Notes: generated by a model not told the origin, from the letters alone. DNA of 64,000 nt from Alphaproteobacteria bacterium (GCA_016124635.1 WGNJ01000018.1:62001-126000), one strand, 5' to 3'. Positions 51,106 to 60,045 are shown, numbered from the stretch's first letter. A program made the numbers and translations.

Positions 51106-51975
51106 TAAGCGAACGCGCCGCGAAGCCGGGGTTATTGTCGCTGTGACGCCGGCATCGAAGCGCAAGGGGTCGGCCTCGATGCCGTCGGCGAAGATGACGC
51201 CTTCCATACGCGACTCGATGACGAGCGGATTTTCACGGGTGACCTCGCCTTCGAGGAGCGTCGCCGCGAAACCACGGCCGGGCCAAGCTTCTCGTACGAC
51301 GAAGTGGAGCTTGTCGGCAGCGGGATCGAACGGCGCCTTGTCGCCGATGAGCGAGCGGAGCCATCCGGTCGAGCCGGTGCCGGTCGAGACGATGAGACCG
51401 CTCGAGGATTGCAACTCCTGTTTTCCGACGTGCGAAATGCGATAGCGCGCGGATTGGTGACTCGGCACGCCGATAAAGATGTCGTTGAGGCCGCGCAGCG
51501 TTTGACGATCCGACGTTTGTGCGAGCGCCAGCGTCGCCTCGCGAACGGGACGATGATCGCGCAGAAGATCCGGTAAGGCATGGATAAACGTGTCGGCCGT
51601 GAACGGCAGCAGCGCGCCGTCGATCGTCGCGGGATCAGGATTGACGCCGGCGATCGGCTGGCCGTCGAGATATTTGCCGACGTTGGCGACGAGGCCGTCT
51701 TGGCCCACCGCGACGACAAGATCGTGCGGCTCGAAAAGGAACTGGGCGACCATGCCGCGATCGATCTCGGCGAGCTTGACGTCGTCGGGCAGCGCCCTGC
51801 GGATGGCGCTGACGGCCCGTGATTGCGCCGTGTCCTCGACGACCGCCTTCTCGAAATCGACGCGGCCGCGCACGGATTGCGCCATGGCAAAACGCGTTTG
51901 TCCTTCGCTGCCGTAGCGCTCGACGAGCGTGCGCTTGGCCGAGGGACGGGTCAGGATCACCAACCGCCGGCGCAT
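51097..51975 (-). CDS. NAD-kinase-like (diacylglycerol-kinase fold) protein
   Basis: 292 residues. The fold is recognised from VVAVGQDGLVANVGKYL, corresponding to the GGDG loop (here G-Q-D-G, with the catalytic Asp kept), GVNPDP, and STGTGSTGW where NAD kinases have STPTGSTAY. Both substitutions suggest a relative rather than a standard NAD kinase; a true nadK is expected elsewhere. The frame extends upstream of ATG 51975, but that codon overlaps the SPFH stop by one base (TGATG in mRNA sense), strong support for the start. Third gene of a PDZ-SPFH-kinase operon. Confidence 0.82.
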   Translation of the reverse strand: MRRRLVILTRPSAKRTLVERYGSEGQTRFAMAQSVRGRVDFEKAVVEDTAQSRAVSAIRRALPDDVKLAEIDRGMVAQFLFEPHDLVVAVGQDGLVANVGKYLDGQPIAGVNPDPATIDGALLPFTADTFIHALPDLLRDHRPVREATLALAQTSDRQTLRGLNDIFIGVPSHQSARYRISHVGKQELQSSSGLIVSTGTGSTGWLRSLIGDKAPFDPAADKLHFVVREAWPGRGFAATLLEGEVTRENPLVIESRMEGVIFADGIEADPLRFDAGVTATITPASRRVRLLH

Positions 51976-52889
51976 CAGCCCTTCTTGACGGCCATGGCGT
52001 CGGCGAGGCGATCGAGCGCATCGCCACCGACGGCAAGCGAGGTCAAACCTTCGTTGCGGTTGGCCCAATCCTTCACCGCCATCGCAGCAATGGTCTGCGG
52101 CGAGATCTCAGACCAAGGCTTCAAGCGCTCGCGCAACGCGGCGGCGTCGGCCTCAGCTTCGGCTTTCACCGTAATGGCCTTCGCATCGGCGAGCTTCTTG
52201 CGCTCGACTTCGAGCGCCTGCTGATTGGCGAGCTCCTTCTCGGCGATCTCGCGCTTGTTCTTCTCGTCGCGCAGCTTGATGTCGTGTTCGTCCGTGAGCG
52301 CGGCGCGACGCCGATCGAAGACCGCAGCATCGGCTTGGCGCAACAACTGCTCGCGCAACGTCGCTTCGAGAGCCTTGCGGATTTCCGGCGCGGGCTTCAC
52401 GGAAAGGACGAGCACGCGATCAACGGCGATACCGTCGGCGGCGAGCTTCTTGTCGGCGGCGATCGTCGAAATGATCGCAGCCGAAAGTTCATCGGCCTTG
52501 TTGAGCGCCGCATCCAAGGTCGAGCGAACCAGCGCGTCGCGGCAGGCCGTCTGCACAATCGCGCGCAGACGCTCGACGATCTGCTTCATCGGCTCGCCGG
52601 TGTGCTTGCCGGTGATGAGGTTGATCGAGAAATCCTGGCGCGTCGCGGCGAGGCGCGCATCCGTGACGCGATAGGTGAGCAGTCCCTGCACAGTCAGCGT
52701 CTGGTAGTCGGCGGTCAGCGCTTCGACGGCGAAAATTTCGTCGCGGGCATCGATGGGCACGGCGGCGGCGACGGTCGTCGGCGTAAAGACGAAGCCGCTC
52801 AAGCCCAGGCCTTGGCGATGGGGACTGCCGCCACGGAAGAGCACAACATAATCGGTCGGGCGGGACTTGAAGTAGCGAAAGCCGAACAT
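51975..52889 (-). CDS. SPFH/band 7 domain protein
   Basis: 304 residues. The SPFH (stomatin/prohibitin/flotillin/HflK) domain covers about 15-190: GLSGFVFTPTTVAAAVPIDARDEIF, TADYQTLTVQGLLTYRVTD and DGIAVDRVLVLSVKPAPEIRKALEATLREQLL. A long charged coiled-coil of roughly 70 residues follows (REKNKREIAEKELANQQ-like stretch), as in flotillins, then a short globular tail. No N-terminal membrane segment is obvious, so membrane association would be peripheral. SPFH proteins scaffold membrane microdomains or regulate proteases. One-base overlap with the kinase-like gene and 20 bases from the PDZ gene show a tight operon. Confidence 0.88.
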   Translation of the reverse strand: MFGFRYFKSRPTDYVVLFRGGSPHRQGLGLSGFVFTPTTVAAAVPIDARDEIFAVEALTADYQTLTVQGLLTYRVTDARLAATRQDFSINLITGKHTGEPMKQIVERLRAIVQTACRDALVRSTLDAALNKADELSAAIISTIAADKKLAADGIAVDRVLVLSVKPAPEIRKALEATLREQLLRQADAAVFDRRRAALTDEHDIKLRDEKNKREIAEKELANQQALEVERKKLADAKAITVKAEAEADAAALRERLKPWSEISPQTIAAMAVKDWANRNEGLTSLAVGGDALDRLADAMAVKKG

Positions 52890-52909
52890 GAGGCTCCTGT
52901 TGTTGTTCT

Positions 52910-53251
52910 TCAGGCTCTGATTTCGAGGACGGTTACGTCACGGCCGTTGCGCAAGACGACTAGCTCGACCTTCCACACGTGGAGACCTTCGACGACCTCC
53001 TTCAACTCCTTGGGCGACATGGATTTGGCGTAGATGTGGTCGGCGGCGAGGATGACGTCGCCATTCCTCAGGCCGTGCTCGTCGGCCTTCGACCCCTTCT
53101 CGACGGAAGTGAGAAGGAGACCTTCGTTGTTCAAGCGTCCGGTGATACCGAGCTTGAACGGCTCCGGCGGGGGCATGTTCGCGCTTGCGGGGATTGCGAT
53201 GAAGACAAGCGCGAAGGAAACGATCAATGCGAGGGCGGGTGTCGTGCGCAT
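52910..53251 (-). CDS. Small exported PDZ-domain protein
   Basis: 113 residues from ATG 53251. A signal peptide (1-24, ending IPASA) is followed by one PDZ-like domain: GLLLTSVEKGSKADEHGLRNGDVILAAD, then HIYAKSMSPKELKEVV and a closing strand LVVLRNGRDVTVL. PDZ domains bind C-terminal peptides and usually guide proteases; no protease is fused or adjacent. It lies upstream of the SPFH gene (20-base gap), so it may report periplasmic state to the SPFH scaffold. An upstream in-frame ATG at 53293 overlaps the divergent membrane gene and is rejected. Confidence 0.82.
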   Translation of the reverse strand: MRTTPALALIVSFALVFIAIPASANMPPPEPFKLGITGRLNNEGLLLTSVEKGSKADEHGLRNGDVILAADHIYAKSMSPKELKEVVEGLHVWKVELVVLRNGRDVTVLEIRA

Positions 53252-53287
53252 GGCCAGTGACCTTGGTGATCTGCTAGAGCCTCGGCC

Positions 53288-53629
53288 ATGCATCTAACAC
53301 AGCTCGAAGCATTCGGGCTAACACTGGCGGTTGAATCTGTAGCGGCGGTCGCGCTGGCGCCTGTGTTTCGGATTTCGCGCGGGCGCGCCGTGTTGTCGGC
53401 GGTGCTCGGCAGCTCGCTGACGCATCCGCTGCTCTGGTACAGCTTCTACAAGGTCTACCCGTTAACCGGTTCATTGACGACGCCCGTGCTCGAGGCGTTC
53501 GTCATCTTGGGCGAGGCGCCGTTCTATCGGGTGATTGCGAAAGCGCCGTGGGTCGAGGCCCTATTGCTTTCGCTCCTAATCAACGCGGCGTCGTGGGCGG
53601 CGGGCGAACTCATCTACGCGCTGCTGTGA
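53288..53629 (+). CDS. Small integral membrane protein
   Basis: 113 residues with about four hydrophobic segments (near 7-25, 36-52, 63-78 and 88-110). No family motif was recognised; sequences such as SSLTHPLLWYSFYKVYPL and SLLINAASWAAGELIYALL resemble other short alphaproteobacterial membrane proteins of unknown role. It faces the PDZ gene divergently and its last 20 bases overlap the convergent neighbouring gene. Codon use and composition fit a real gene. Confidence 0.75.
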   Translation: MHLTQLEAFGLTLAVESVAAVALAPVFRISRGRAVLSAVLGSSLTHPLLWYSFYKVYPLTGSLTTPVLEAFVILGEAPFYRVIAKAPWVEALLLSLLINAASWAAGELIYALL

Positions 53630-54611
53630 AGCCGCCGCCGAGCGCGAGCAGAAACACCGGCAGTTCGAGCCAAGCATGGATCGCGGCGGCGACGCCGTAG
53701 ACCGAACGCGCGCTCGAATAATCGACCGCGTAGACGACGAAGGCGGCGGCGGCGAGGCCCGCGATACCCCAAGCGAACATCGACCAGCGGCGCGGCCACG
53801 GCAGCAGGTGCGCCGAACCGGCGATGCTCGGCCGCTGCGTGATCAGGCGCGGCAGGAAAAGGATGACGGCCGTGTAGTGCATTGCCTGCGCGACGACGGC
53901 GGCTGAGAAAATGGCGACGTCGCTCCCGACCGTGGCGCCTGGCCAAAGAAAGGATCCAAGCGGCCTCGTCTCCGCGCCGAATGCCGACGGGCCGTTCGCG
54001 GCGCTGATGCCCGTCAACGCGAAAGCGAGCTGATGGAAGACGCCGGTCGCGACCAGTGCCGGAATAAGAAGAAAGAAGATTGAAAGCGTGAGGAGCAAGC
54101 GGCGACGTTCGTCGCCTTCGGTCGCTTCGGTAACAAAGCCGAGCGGCGTCAGGTTGTGAAGCCAAGCCCAGACGAGGAAGGTCGGGATCGGCGCGTAGAC
54201 GACGCCGACGCCGAACGCGAGCGCGACGGCGACGCCGGCGAGCTTCCACTTGCGCATGAACCAAGCGGCAGCGAGCGCCAGCACACCGCCGAGTGCGAGC
54301 TCGATCAGCATGGCGGTATAGGATGAAAGCGATGCAACGCTGGTCGCGATTCGAAGCGCTGCGATCGTGCCGACGAGCGCGCCGATAATTGCGATTGGCA
54401 GGATCGACGACCGGGCACTGAAACGTTCGTCGACGTAACGCAGCTCGCTAAGAACGTGCGGTAACCCAAATGCCGCAACCATAAGTACGTAAGTCGCAAG
54501 GGGAGCGAAGCATGTCGCTGCAATCGTTAACGCGGCGATCGCGCTCCAAACCCATAAAGGAAGTATCGCAGAGTTGTATCGCGTTGGTGACTGCACGCTC
54601 ACCTGAGTCAT
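53610..54611 (-). CDS. Polytopic membrane protein of unknown function
   Basis: 333 residues with about nine hydrophobic segments. Conserved-looking polar residues inside membranes include FGLPHVLSELRY near residue 50, VVAQAMHYTAVILFLPRL and AIHAWLELPVFLLALGG, that is, His in at least three helices. That pattern recalls membrane-bound oxygenases or carotenoid-cleavage Brp/Blh proteins, but the match is not strong enough to name. ATG 54611 has GAGG eight bases before it; a longer frame to 54677 adds 22 polar residues. Its stop overlaps the convergent small membrane gene by 20 bases. Confidence 0.7.
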   Translation of the reverse strand: MTQVSVQSPTRYNSAILPLWVWSAIAALTIAATCFAPLATYVLMVAAFGLPHVLSELRYVDERFSARSSILPIAIIGALVGTIAALRIATSVASLSSYTAMLIELALGGVLALAAAWFMRKWKLAGVAVALAFGVGVVYAPIPTFLVWAWLHNLTPLGFVTEATEGDERRRLLLTLSIFFLLIPALVATGVFHQLAFALTGISAANGPSAFGAETRPLGSFLWPGATVGSDVAIFSAAVVAQAMHYTAVILFLPRLITQRPSIAGSAHLLPWPRRWSMFAWGIAGLAAAAFVVYAVDYSSARSVYGVAAAIHAWLELPVFLLALGGGFTAARR

Positions 54612-54873
54612 TGGTGCCTCATCTGAAACCCAAACGACACTGAAACCGATTCGCTGTGGACGAGTGATGCGGATCACGACGAATCAGTTTTGCAAAATCA
54701 TGCTGCTGCTAGAGTCAGTGTTGAGAAGCGATTCTCTTCGCGCCCAGTGGCGGGATGCCCCCCTACCCAAGCACCCCCGCCGAACCCATCGCCTGGGCCG
54801 CGAACGCGGCGGATACTGCCCCCAACGGTATCCGCCGCTTCTTTTTTCCGGGTACGGATCAATCGCTCTCCAC
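54612..54873. other. Gene-free region between the membrane protein and the TPP enzyme
   Basis: This 262-base gap holds no ORF resembling a known family. It contains a Rho-independent-looking terminator at 54806-54847 read on the plus strand, where no annotated gene lies upstream, so an unannotated short plus-strand transcript is possible. Short plus-strand ORFs across it overlap the terminator or the TPP gene and were not called. Confidence 0.5.
54806..54847 (+). terminator. Strong intrinsic-terminator-like hairpin without an upstream plus-strand gene
   Basis: Arms GCGGCGGATAC (54806-54816) and GTATCCGCCGC (54828-54838) form a perfect 11-base stem with an 11-base loop, followed by TTCTTTTTT. 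The U-run follows only on the plus strand; on the minus strand the stem is preceded by A-residues and followed by GTTCGCGG, so it is not a good terminator for the TPP enzyme gene, which ends 27 bases away on that strand. It may close a small RNA that starts between 54612 and 54780. Confidence 0.75.
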
Positions 54874-56421
54874 TCACATCATGCATTCGATGAGATGCGG
54901 GCCTGGCTCCGCCACGGCGCGTTTAAAAGCGGTTTGGAAGACGTCGATATCGCTGGCGCGCACCGCTTGAACGCCGAAGCCCTTGGCGATCGAGGTGAAG
55001 TCGATCGCGGGACGATCGAGCGAGAGCAACGAGCGCGAGCGCTCGCTCTGCGCCGTCGCGCCGACGCGGTCGAGCTCCATGTTCAAAATCGCATAGGAGC
55101 GATTGTTGAAGAGCACCGTGATGGTGTGCAGGTTCTCGCGCGCCGCGGTCCAAAGACCCTGGATCGTGTAGCTCGCGCTGCCGTCGGCCTGGAGATTGAT
55201 CACCGGCCTGTCCGGACAGGCGACCGCCGCGCCGATCGAGACCGGGATGCCGTAACCGATCGCACCGCCGGTCAGCGTCAGCCAATCGTGCGGCGCCGCA
55301 CCTTCGGAGAAGATGAAGGCCCAAAGGCCGGCCGTCACGGCCTCGTCGGTAACGATCGCATTCTCAGGCAGCAGCGTTGCGAAAGCGTGACCGAAGTTTT
55401 CGGCGGTGATCGGGCCAGGCTTGATCACATGCTCCGACGGCGTCGCGAGCACGGCGTCGGCGGGCTTCGCGTCCAGTTCGGCGGCGAGCGCTTCGAGCAC
55501 GTCGGCGACGTCTTGGTCGGGCGACCACGGCTCGTAGACGGCACATTCGGGCGACAGGAAGGTCGACGGCTTTTCCGGATAGGCGAAGAACGCGACCGGC
55601 GCCTTGGTGCCGACGAGAACGCAGGTGCGGAAGTCCTTCATCTGCGCCAACGCCATTTCGCCAAGATAAGGCAGCCGGTCGATCTTGGCGCGGCCGCCGC
55701 CCCGTGCGGTGCGCGGCACGAACGTGTCGCCCATCAGCTTGGCGCCGGTCTTGGCGGCGATGGCGGAGGCGAGACGCATGTTGCGCTCGAGACCGACGCG
55801 GCCGCCGACGAAAAGCACGGCCGGCTTGCCCGAGGTCAACGCGCGCGCCGCGTCTTTGATCTTGGCGGCGTCAACCGGCGCCTTGGTGATCTTCACCGCC
55901 TTGTGCGCCGGCGCGCTTTGCATGGTCGTCCAGGCGATGTCGGCCGGCACGATCATGGTCGCGAGCCCGCCGTTCGGCCGCATCGCGATTTCGACCGCCT
56001 CGTGCGCGAGGCTCACCGCTTCCGCCGGCGTCGCCGGATCACCGATCCAATCGGAGACGGGTTTGGCGATCGAGTGGATGTCGCTCTGCAGCGGCGCGTC
56101 GTATTTGCGGTGATAGGTGGCGTGGTCGCCGACGATGTTGATAACGCGCGAATGCGCACGCTTCGCATTGTGGAGGTTGGCAAAGCCGTTGCCGAGACCG
56201 GGACCGAGATGAAGCAGCGTCGCCGCTGGCTTGTCCTTCATGCGCGCGTAGCCGTCGGCAGCGCCGGTGCAAACGCCTTCGAACAGGCCAAGGATCGGAC
56301 GCAGGCCCCCGACCCGATCAAAACTTGCAACGAGATGCATCTCGGAGGTGCCGGGGTTTGCGAAGCACGCTTCAACCCCTGAATCGACCAATTCGCGCAA
56401 TACGGCTTCGCTGACGTTCAT
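54874..56421 (-). CDS. Thiamine-pyrophosphate enzyme, acetolactate-synthase-large-subunit-like
   Basis: 515 residues, three-domain TPP decarboxylase/synthase fold. The catalytic Glu lies in LGLFEGVCTGAADGYARM, the TPP-binding motif is ADGSASYTIQGLWTAAREN...FNNRSYAIL, and the alpha-beta linkers fit (middle domain VLFVGGRVGLERN). It resembles IlvB-like proteins and benzoylformate decarboxylases, and the product is not decided. There is no regulatory small subunit or other branched-chain gene nearby, so a catabolic 2-keto-acid role is plausible. Start ATG 56421, with a 238-base upstream gap to the P-loop gene that shows no gene. Confidence 0.9.
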   Translation of the reverse strand: MNVSEAVLRELVDSGVEACFANPGTSEMHLVASFDRVGGLRPILGLFEGVCTGAADGYARMKDKPAATLLHLGPGLGNGFANLHNAKRAHSRVINIVGDHATYHRKYDAPLQSDIHSIAKPVSDWIGDPATPAEAVSLAHEAVEIAMRPNGGLATMIVPADIAWTTMQSAPAHKAVKITKAPVDAAKIKDAARALTSGKPAVLFVGGRVGLERNMRLASAIAAKTGAKLMGDTFVPRTARGGGRAKIDRLPYLGEMALAQMKDFRTCVLVGTKAPVAFFAYPEKPSTFLSPECAVYEPWSPDQDVADVLEALAAELDAKPADAVLATPSEHVIKPGPITAENFGHAFATLLPENAIVTDEAVTAGLWAFIFSEGAAPHDWLTLTGGAIGYGIPVSIGAAVACPDRPVINLQADGSASYTIQGLWTAARENLHTITVLFNNRSYAILNMELDRVGATAQSERSRSLLSLDRPAIDFTSIAKGFGVQAVRASDIDVFQTAFKRAVAEPGPHLIECMM

Positions 56422-56659
56422 GAGCGATGTTCCTCGGTTTTGCTCAGACGATAGTCGACGCCGATTTGAGGTGCCAGACGCTATTTCCTCTGCCCGCCCT
56501 CACGAACGGCGGAACAGGCTCGCTTATGAGACGGCGGCGCCTTCCATGGTGAGCTATCGCAATCGGCCCAAAGCGGACATTGCGACCAGGCCGACATTGG
56601 GTGAGTGTCACACCGCCGAATGGAAGCCAGAGGGTCGCAGACCCGAGTGTCAGGAGCGC

Positions 56660-57166
56660 ATGAACCGGATCGTCGTTGTCGGTTGTCCCGGATCCGGCAA
56701 GTCAACGCTCACGCGTGAGCTTGCATCGCGAACCCGCATTCCGGCATTTCATCTCGATCAGTTGTACTGGCAGCGTGGTTGGACGCCCCACCCGGATCCG
56801 GGGATGTTCCGCGAGGCGGTGGATGCCATCGTTGCGGGAGAGCGCTGGATTCTGGACGGCTGCTTCTTCGACAGCGCAGGCTCGGCGCGCTTTGAGCGTG
56901 CGGACACGCTGGTGACTTTGGATGTACCGACAAGCGTGTGTTTGTTTCGTGCGGTCAAACGCTGGTGGACCTATCGCGGCGAGGCGAGGCCAGATCTCCC
57001 GCCGGGATCTCCGGAGGAGTTCGACCTAGAATTCTATCGCTACATTCTAACGTATCGAGCGAAGCAAGCGCCGAAGCGCGATGTTTTGGTCGCTCAGCAT
57101 TTCAAGGGGCGGTCGATTCAAATCCGAAACCGCGCCGACAAAGCCGCCTTCCTGAACGAAATCTAG
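56660..57166 (+). CDS. Small P-loop kinase, adenylate-kinase-like
   Basis: 168 residues beginning MNRIVVVGCPGSGKSTLTRELA, a clear Walker A (GCPGSGKST). Next is FHLDQLYWQRGW, common in FlaR/DNA-topology-modulation-like kinases, and a Walker B-like VTLDVP near residue 95. A Trp-rich middle and KPKRDVLVAQHF-like tail complete a nucleotide-kinase fold. Substrate not known. ATG 56660 follows AGGAGCGC at ideal distance; a longer frame from 56267 includes the divergent gene's start region and is rejected. Confidence 0.85.
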   Translation: MNRIVVVGCPGSGKSTLTRELASRTRIPAFHLDQLYWQRGWTPHPDPGMFREAVDAIVAGERWILDGCFFDSAGSARFERADTLVTLDVPTSVCLFRAVKRWWTYRGEARPDLPPGSPEEFDLEFYRYILTYRAKQAPKRDVLVAQHFKGRSIQIRNRADKAAFLNEI

Positions 57167-57295
57167 GTCGACTTGCGCCTCGTTCGCGCGCCGACAATTC
57201 CTAGCAAACGATTGAGCTTCGACCGCAAACCAAAGCTGGCCTAGATTTCGTCACGATCGCGCTGTTTGATTGCCGAAGAGACCTTGGGGCAACGA

Positions 57296-57856
57296 ATGAC
57301 GGCGACTGCGCATCCACAACCGCAAAAACCGTTCTCATTGTTCTGGCCGGTGTACGGCCAAGCAACAGCAATGCTTGCGGCATTCTCGCTCTTGGTATTC
57401 TCAACTCACGTCTTTGACTTTGAATTGAAGGGTCTCTTTCGCGATGCGTTCGCGGCGTGGACGACACTCGTGCGCCCCTTCGTTGGGCATCCTACCCAGT
57501 GGCTCGTCGACCAATTGCCGGAAGCCTGGCGATTCGAAGTCCCATCTGTCGCCAAGGACTACTTCGCAACGGCGGGAGTCTTGATGCTGTCATGGGTCCG
57601 CGCAATAGCGCGCGAGCTCAGCAAGCCCGGATTTGCCGCTCGGCACCCACTCGACGCCGCCGCAGTACTGCAATTGCTTCGATTGCTGGTGCTGTGCCTT
57701 GCTCTGAGCCTTATGTGGCCGCTTACCATGCTCGCGATCTTGGACGCGGTTTTCGAACGGAACGCTGACTGGCCCGCCGCTAAGATCTTGATCTCGTGGA
57801 TTTGGCCTCTCGCGTATCTCGGTCTGCTCTTCGCAGCTAACGTCTGGCTTGCCTGA
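57296..57856 (+). CDS. Hypothetical membrane protein
   Basis: About 186 residues with hydrophobic segments near 20-38, 78-95, 119-140 and 160-185. Not recognised. A longer frame from TTG 57266 adds ten residues, and neither start has a clear ribosome site. The loops carry PFVGHPTQWLVDQLPEAW and RNADWPAAK, with no catalytic motif. It lies 129 bases after the P-loop gene and is followed by 213 bases without a convincing gene (57857-58069). Confidence 0.6.
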   Translation: MTATAHPQPQKPFSLFWPVYGQATAMLAAFSLLVFSTHVFDFELKGLFRDAFAAWTTLVRPFVGHPTQWLVDQLPEAWRFEVPSVAKDYFATAGVLMLSWVRAIARELSKPGFAARHPLDAAAVLQLLRLLVLCLALSLMWPLTMLAILDAVFERNADWPAAKILISWIWPLAYLGLLFAANVWLA

Positions 57857-58069
57857 CCAATGACTGGCGCGCTTGCGCGACGCAGCTCTCAAGCGCCGGC
57901 TGCAGGACGCTCCCTAGGGCACGCGCCGTCTTGAGCCAGGTTTCTTTTTTCCACTGATTGGCCCGACGCCAATGATGGTTACGAGCCCAAGGATGCCAGT
58001 CGACGCGCTGGTCGCGGGTCTGGTCGAATCGCCGTTGACATCCCGCGGTCACGATCGTCTCTGTCTCCG

Positions 58070-58645
58070 GTGGGTAGGATTGCGTCCCAATACGCGCTGA
58101 TCGCGGCCGGTGTGCTTGCTTGCATCAACGCCGCCTGCGCGACGACCGGGCCGGCGCCGATGTGCGCGGGTGCGCCGTTCCATGCCTTCGACTTCTGGCT
58201 TGGTGACTGGGACATCGAGCAAAGTATTGTCGAGGCGAACGGACGTTGGCTGACACTACCCGCGCACACCTCCGTTCGCCGGTCGCCGGACGGGTGCACC
58301 ATCACCGAACACTGGTCGGGAGAGGTCCAATTCTTCTGGGAGAATATGGAAGCGCCGGAGACGATCTGGGGTTACAGCGTTCGCCGCTTCGACCCGGCTC
58401 AAGGAACATGGTCCATCTATTGGATGGATCGGCGCCACCCTGATTTTGGCGCGCCATATGTCGGCAACTTCGACGGAGACCGAGGCCAATTCTTCCGCAA
58501 GGTGGAGACGCCGGCGGGCGCGCGCACGATGCGCATCACGTTCTCGCAACGCGGCGAGCGCCAGGTCGACTGGGAGCTTGCGTCATCTCCAGACGAAGGT
58601 GCGACATGGCGGCCGCTTTGGCTGATGGCCATGACCCGCCGCTGA
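58070..58645 (+). CDS. Exported DUF1579-like protein (possible lipoprotein)
   Basis: 191 residues. An N-terminal hydrophobic segment ends LACINAACATTG, with Cys23 in a lipobox-like but non-canonical context, so it may be lipidated or merely exported. The mature part opens FHAFDFWLGDWDIEQS, the phrase typical of DUF1579-type proteins, and then has alternating beta strands (SGEVQFFWENMEAPETIWG, RRFDPAQGTWSIYW) that suggest an eight-stranded barrel. Function unknown. Start GTG 58070 is the only one that keeps the signal segment. Ends 39 bases before the convergent mgtE stop. Confidence 0.75.
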   Translation: MGRIASQYALIAAGVLACINAACATTGPAPMCAGAPFHAFDFWLGDWDIEQSIVEANGRWLTLPAHTSVRRSPDGCTITEHWSGEVQFFWENMEAPETIWGYSVRRFDPAQGTWSIYWMDRRHPDFGAPYVGNFDGDRGQFFRKVETPAGARTMRITFSQRGERQVDWELASSPDEGATWRPLWLMAMTRR

Positions 58646-58683
58646 TTCGCTGGTCGCAGGTTTGGCGCCCTCACGCCATAAGT

Positions 58684-60045
58684 TTACGGAGCAAGTTGCG
58701 GCAGGGCCGCCGTCGCGAAACTGAGCACGAACAAGAAGCCGCACATATCCGTTACGGTGGTGAGGATGGGGCCCGATGCCAACGCCGGATCCAGACCCAG
58801 GCGCTTCAGTATCAGCGGAACCGAGCCACCGATCGAGACGGCGACCACTGTGTTCGCAGCCAATGCCCCACCTACAACAACGCCAAGATAAGGATTGCCT
58901 TTCCAAATCCACGCCACCGCGCCCAAAAGGCATCCCAAAACGATGCCGTTCAGCAGTCCCACCGACAGCTCTTTGCCCCAGACCCGCAAGACGTCGAACG
59001 GTCTGATGAAGCCAAGCGAAAGTTCGCGCAAGCTGACCGCGACTGCCTGATTTCCAGAGCATCCGCTCATGTCGGAGACGATCGGCAGGAAGACCGCAAG
59101 AGCGATCACCGCGCTCAATGTGCCTTGGTAGAATGCGATCACGCTGGCGGCGATGCCGTTGAGTACGATGTTGATACTCAACCAGACAAGCCGCCGCGCC
59201 GAGCGCTTGAGGGTCGGCGCCGTGCGAATTTCGTCGCCGCCGACGATCCCTTGAATCTTTCGCTGCATCTCCTCCGATTGCATTGCCTTGGCATGGTCAA
59301 CGGCTTCGCGCGTTACCACGCCGACAAGATGCCGGCGGTCGTCCACCACGGGGATGCTCGGTGATCGATCGTGGTCGAAGAAGGCCGCTAGATCGTGGAG
59401 CTCAGCGTCCGCCTTGGTCGGCCGCACAGCCGACATCAGATCGGCGAGACGTGTGCTGCCGCCGGCACCGACCATTTCGATGAGCGGCACCGCGCCGGCC
59501 AAGAGACCGTCGGGCGAAAGCGCATAAATCTGATCGATGTGGTAACCCTCATCGAGGTGCGCAACGCGCTTCAACTCTGCGGTTATTTGCTCGATCGTGG
59601 TGGCTTCGGGAAATGCCAGAAACTCTGTGATCATCAATCCGCCTGCGACGTCCGCCTCGTAGGCGAGCAGCAGGCGCGCATGCTCCGCCTCGGTCGGCGA
59701 CATCAAGGACAAGAACTGCTCGGCTTCCTCCCTTTCCATACTGCCAAGGATGTCGGCTTGGCTGTCGCTGTCCATCTCGTTCAGAACCGCGGCGCCATCC
59801 TGCGGCGCAAGGTCGTCGAGTATCTCCGCGGCAAGCTCGTTCGGGACGTCGCCGAGCATGCTCGCTGCCATCTTTGGTGGAAGCCTTGTCAGCAGCCTCG
59901 TCTGCTCGTCGCGATTAAGCCGAAACATGGCATGTAAGAGTTCATCGGAAGCGAGGCTGCGGGCATATCTCCCGAGCTCTTCCGACGTTCCGGTCTCAGC
60001 GAGCGACCGTAGTGTGATCCAAGCCCGCGGGCTTTCCGCCGCCAT
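58684..60045 (-). CDS. mgtE: MgtE-family magnesium transporter
   Basis: 453 residues in the MgtE layout: an N domain of helical repeats (about 30-130: LLTRLPPKMAASMLGDVPNELAAEILDDLAPQDGAAVLNEMD), two CBS domains (about 130-255) that bind Mg2+ and close the pore, a connecting helix (RKIQGIVGGDE) and five membrane segments. The TM region carries SGCSGNQAVAVSLRELSLG and the conserved Asp in TTVTDMCGFL, equivalent to the ion-selecting Asp of the T. thermophilus channel. It imports Mg2+ across the inner membrane. The 53-base gap to the FadE gene is too short to hold an M-box riboswitch. Confidence 0.95.
   Translation of the reverse strand: MAAESPRAWITLRSLAETGTSEELGRYARSLASDELLHAMFRLNRDEQTRLLTRLPPKMAASMLGDVPNELAAEILDDLAPQDGAAVLNEMDSDSQADILGSMEREEAEQFLSLMSPTEAEHARLLLAYEADVAGGLMITEFLAFPEATTIEQITAELKRVAHLDEGYHIDQIYALSPDGLLAGAVPLIEMVGAGGSTRLADLMSAVRPTKADAELHDLAAFFDHDRSPSIPVVDDRRHLVGVVTREAVDHAKAMQSEEMQRKIQGIVGGDEIRTAPTLKRSARRLVWLSINIVLNGIAASVIAFYQGTLSAVIALAVFLPIVSDMSGCSGNQAVAVSLRELSLGFIRPFDVLRVWGKELSVGLLNGIVLGCLLGAVAWIWKGNPYLGVVVGGALAANTVVAVSIGGSVPLILKRLGLDPALASGPILTTVTDMCGFLFVLSFATAALPQLAP

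Noticed and set aside
54690-54893. 67-codon plus-strand ORF ahead of the TPP enzyme gene
   Set aside because: It reads through the terminator hairpin and into the opposite gene; a non-coding transcript is the better explanation.
57837-58052. 71-codon minus-strand ORF rich in Trp and Arg after the membrane protein at 57.8 kb
   Set aside because: It begins in a gap without a clear ribosome site and overlaps the end of the membrane protein gene; nothing recognisable, so left uncalled though a remnant cannot be excluded.
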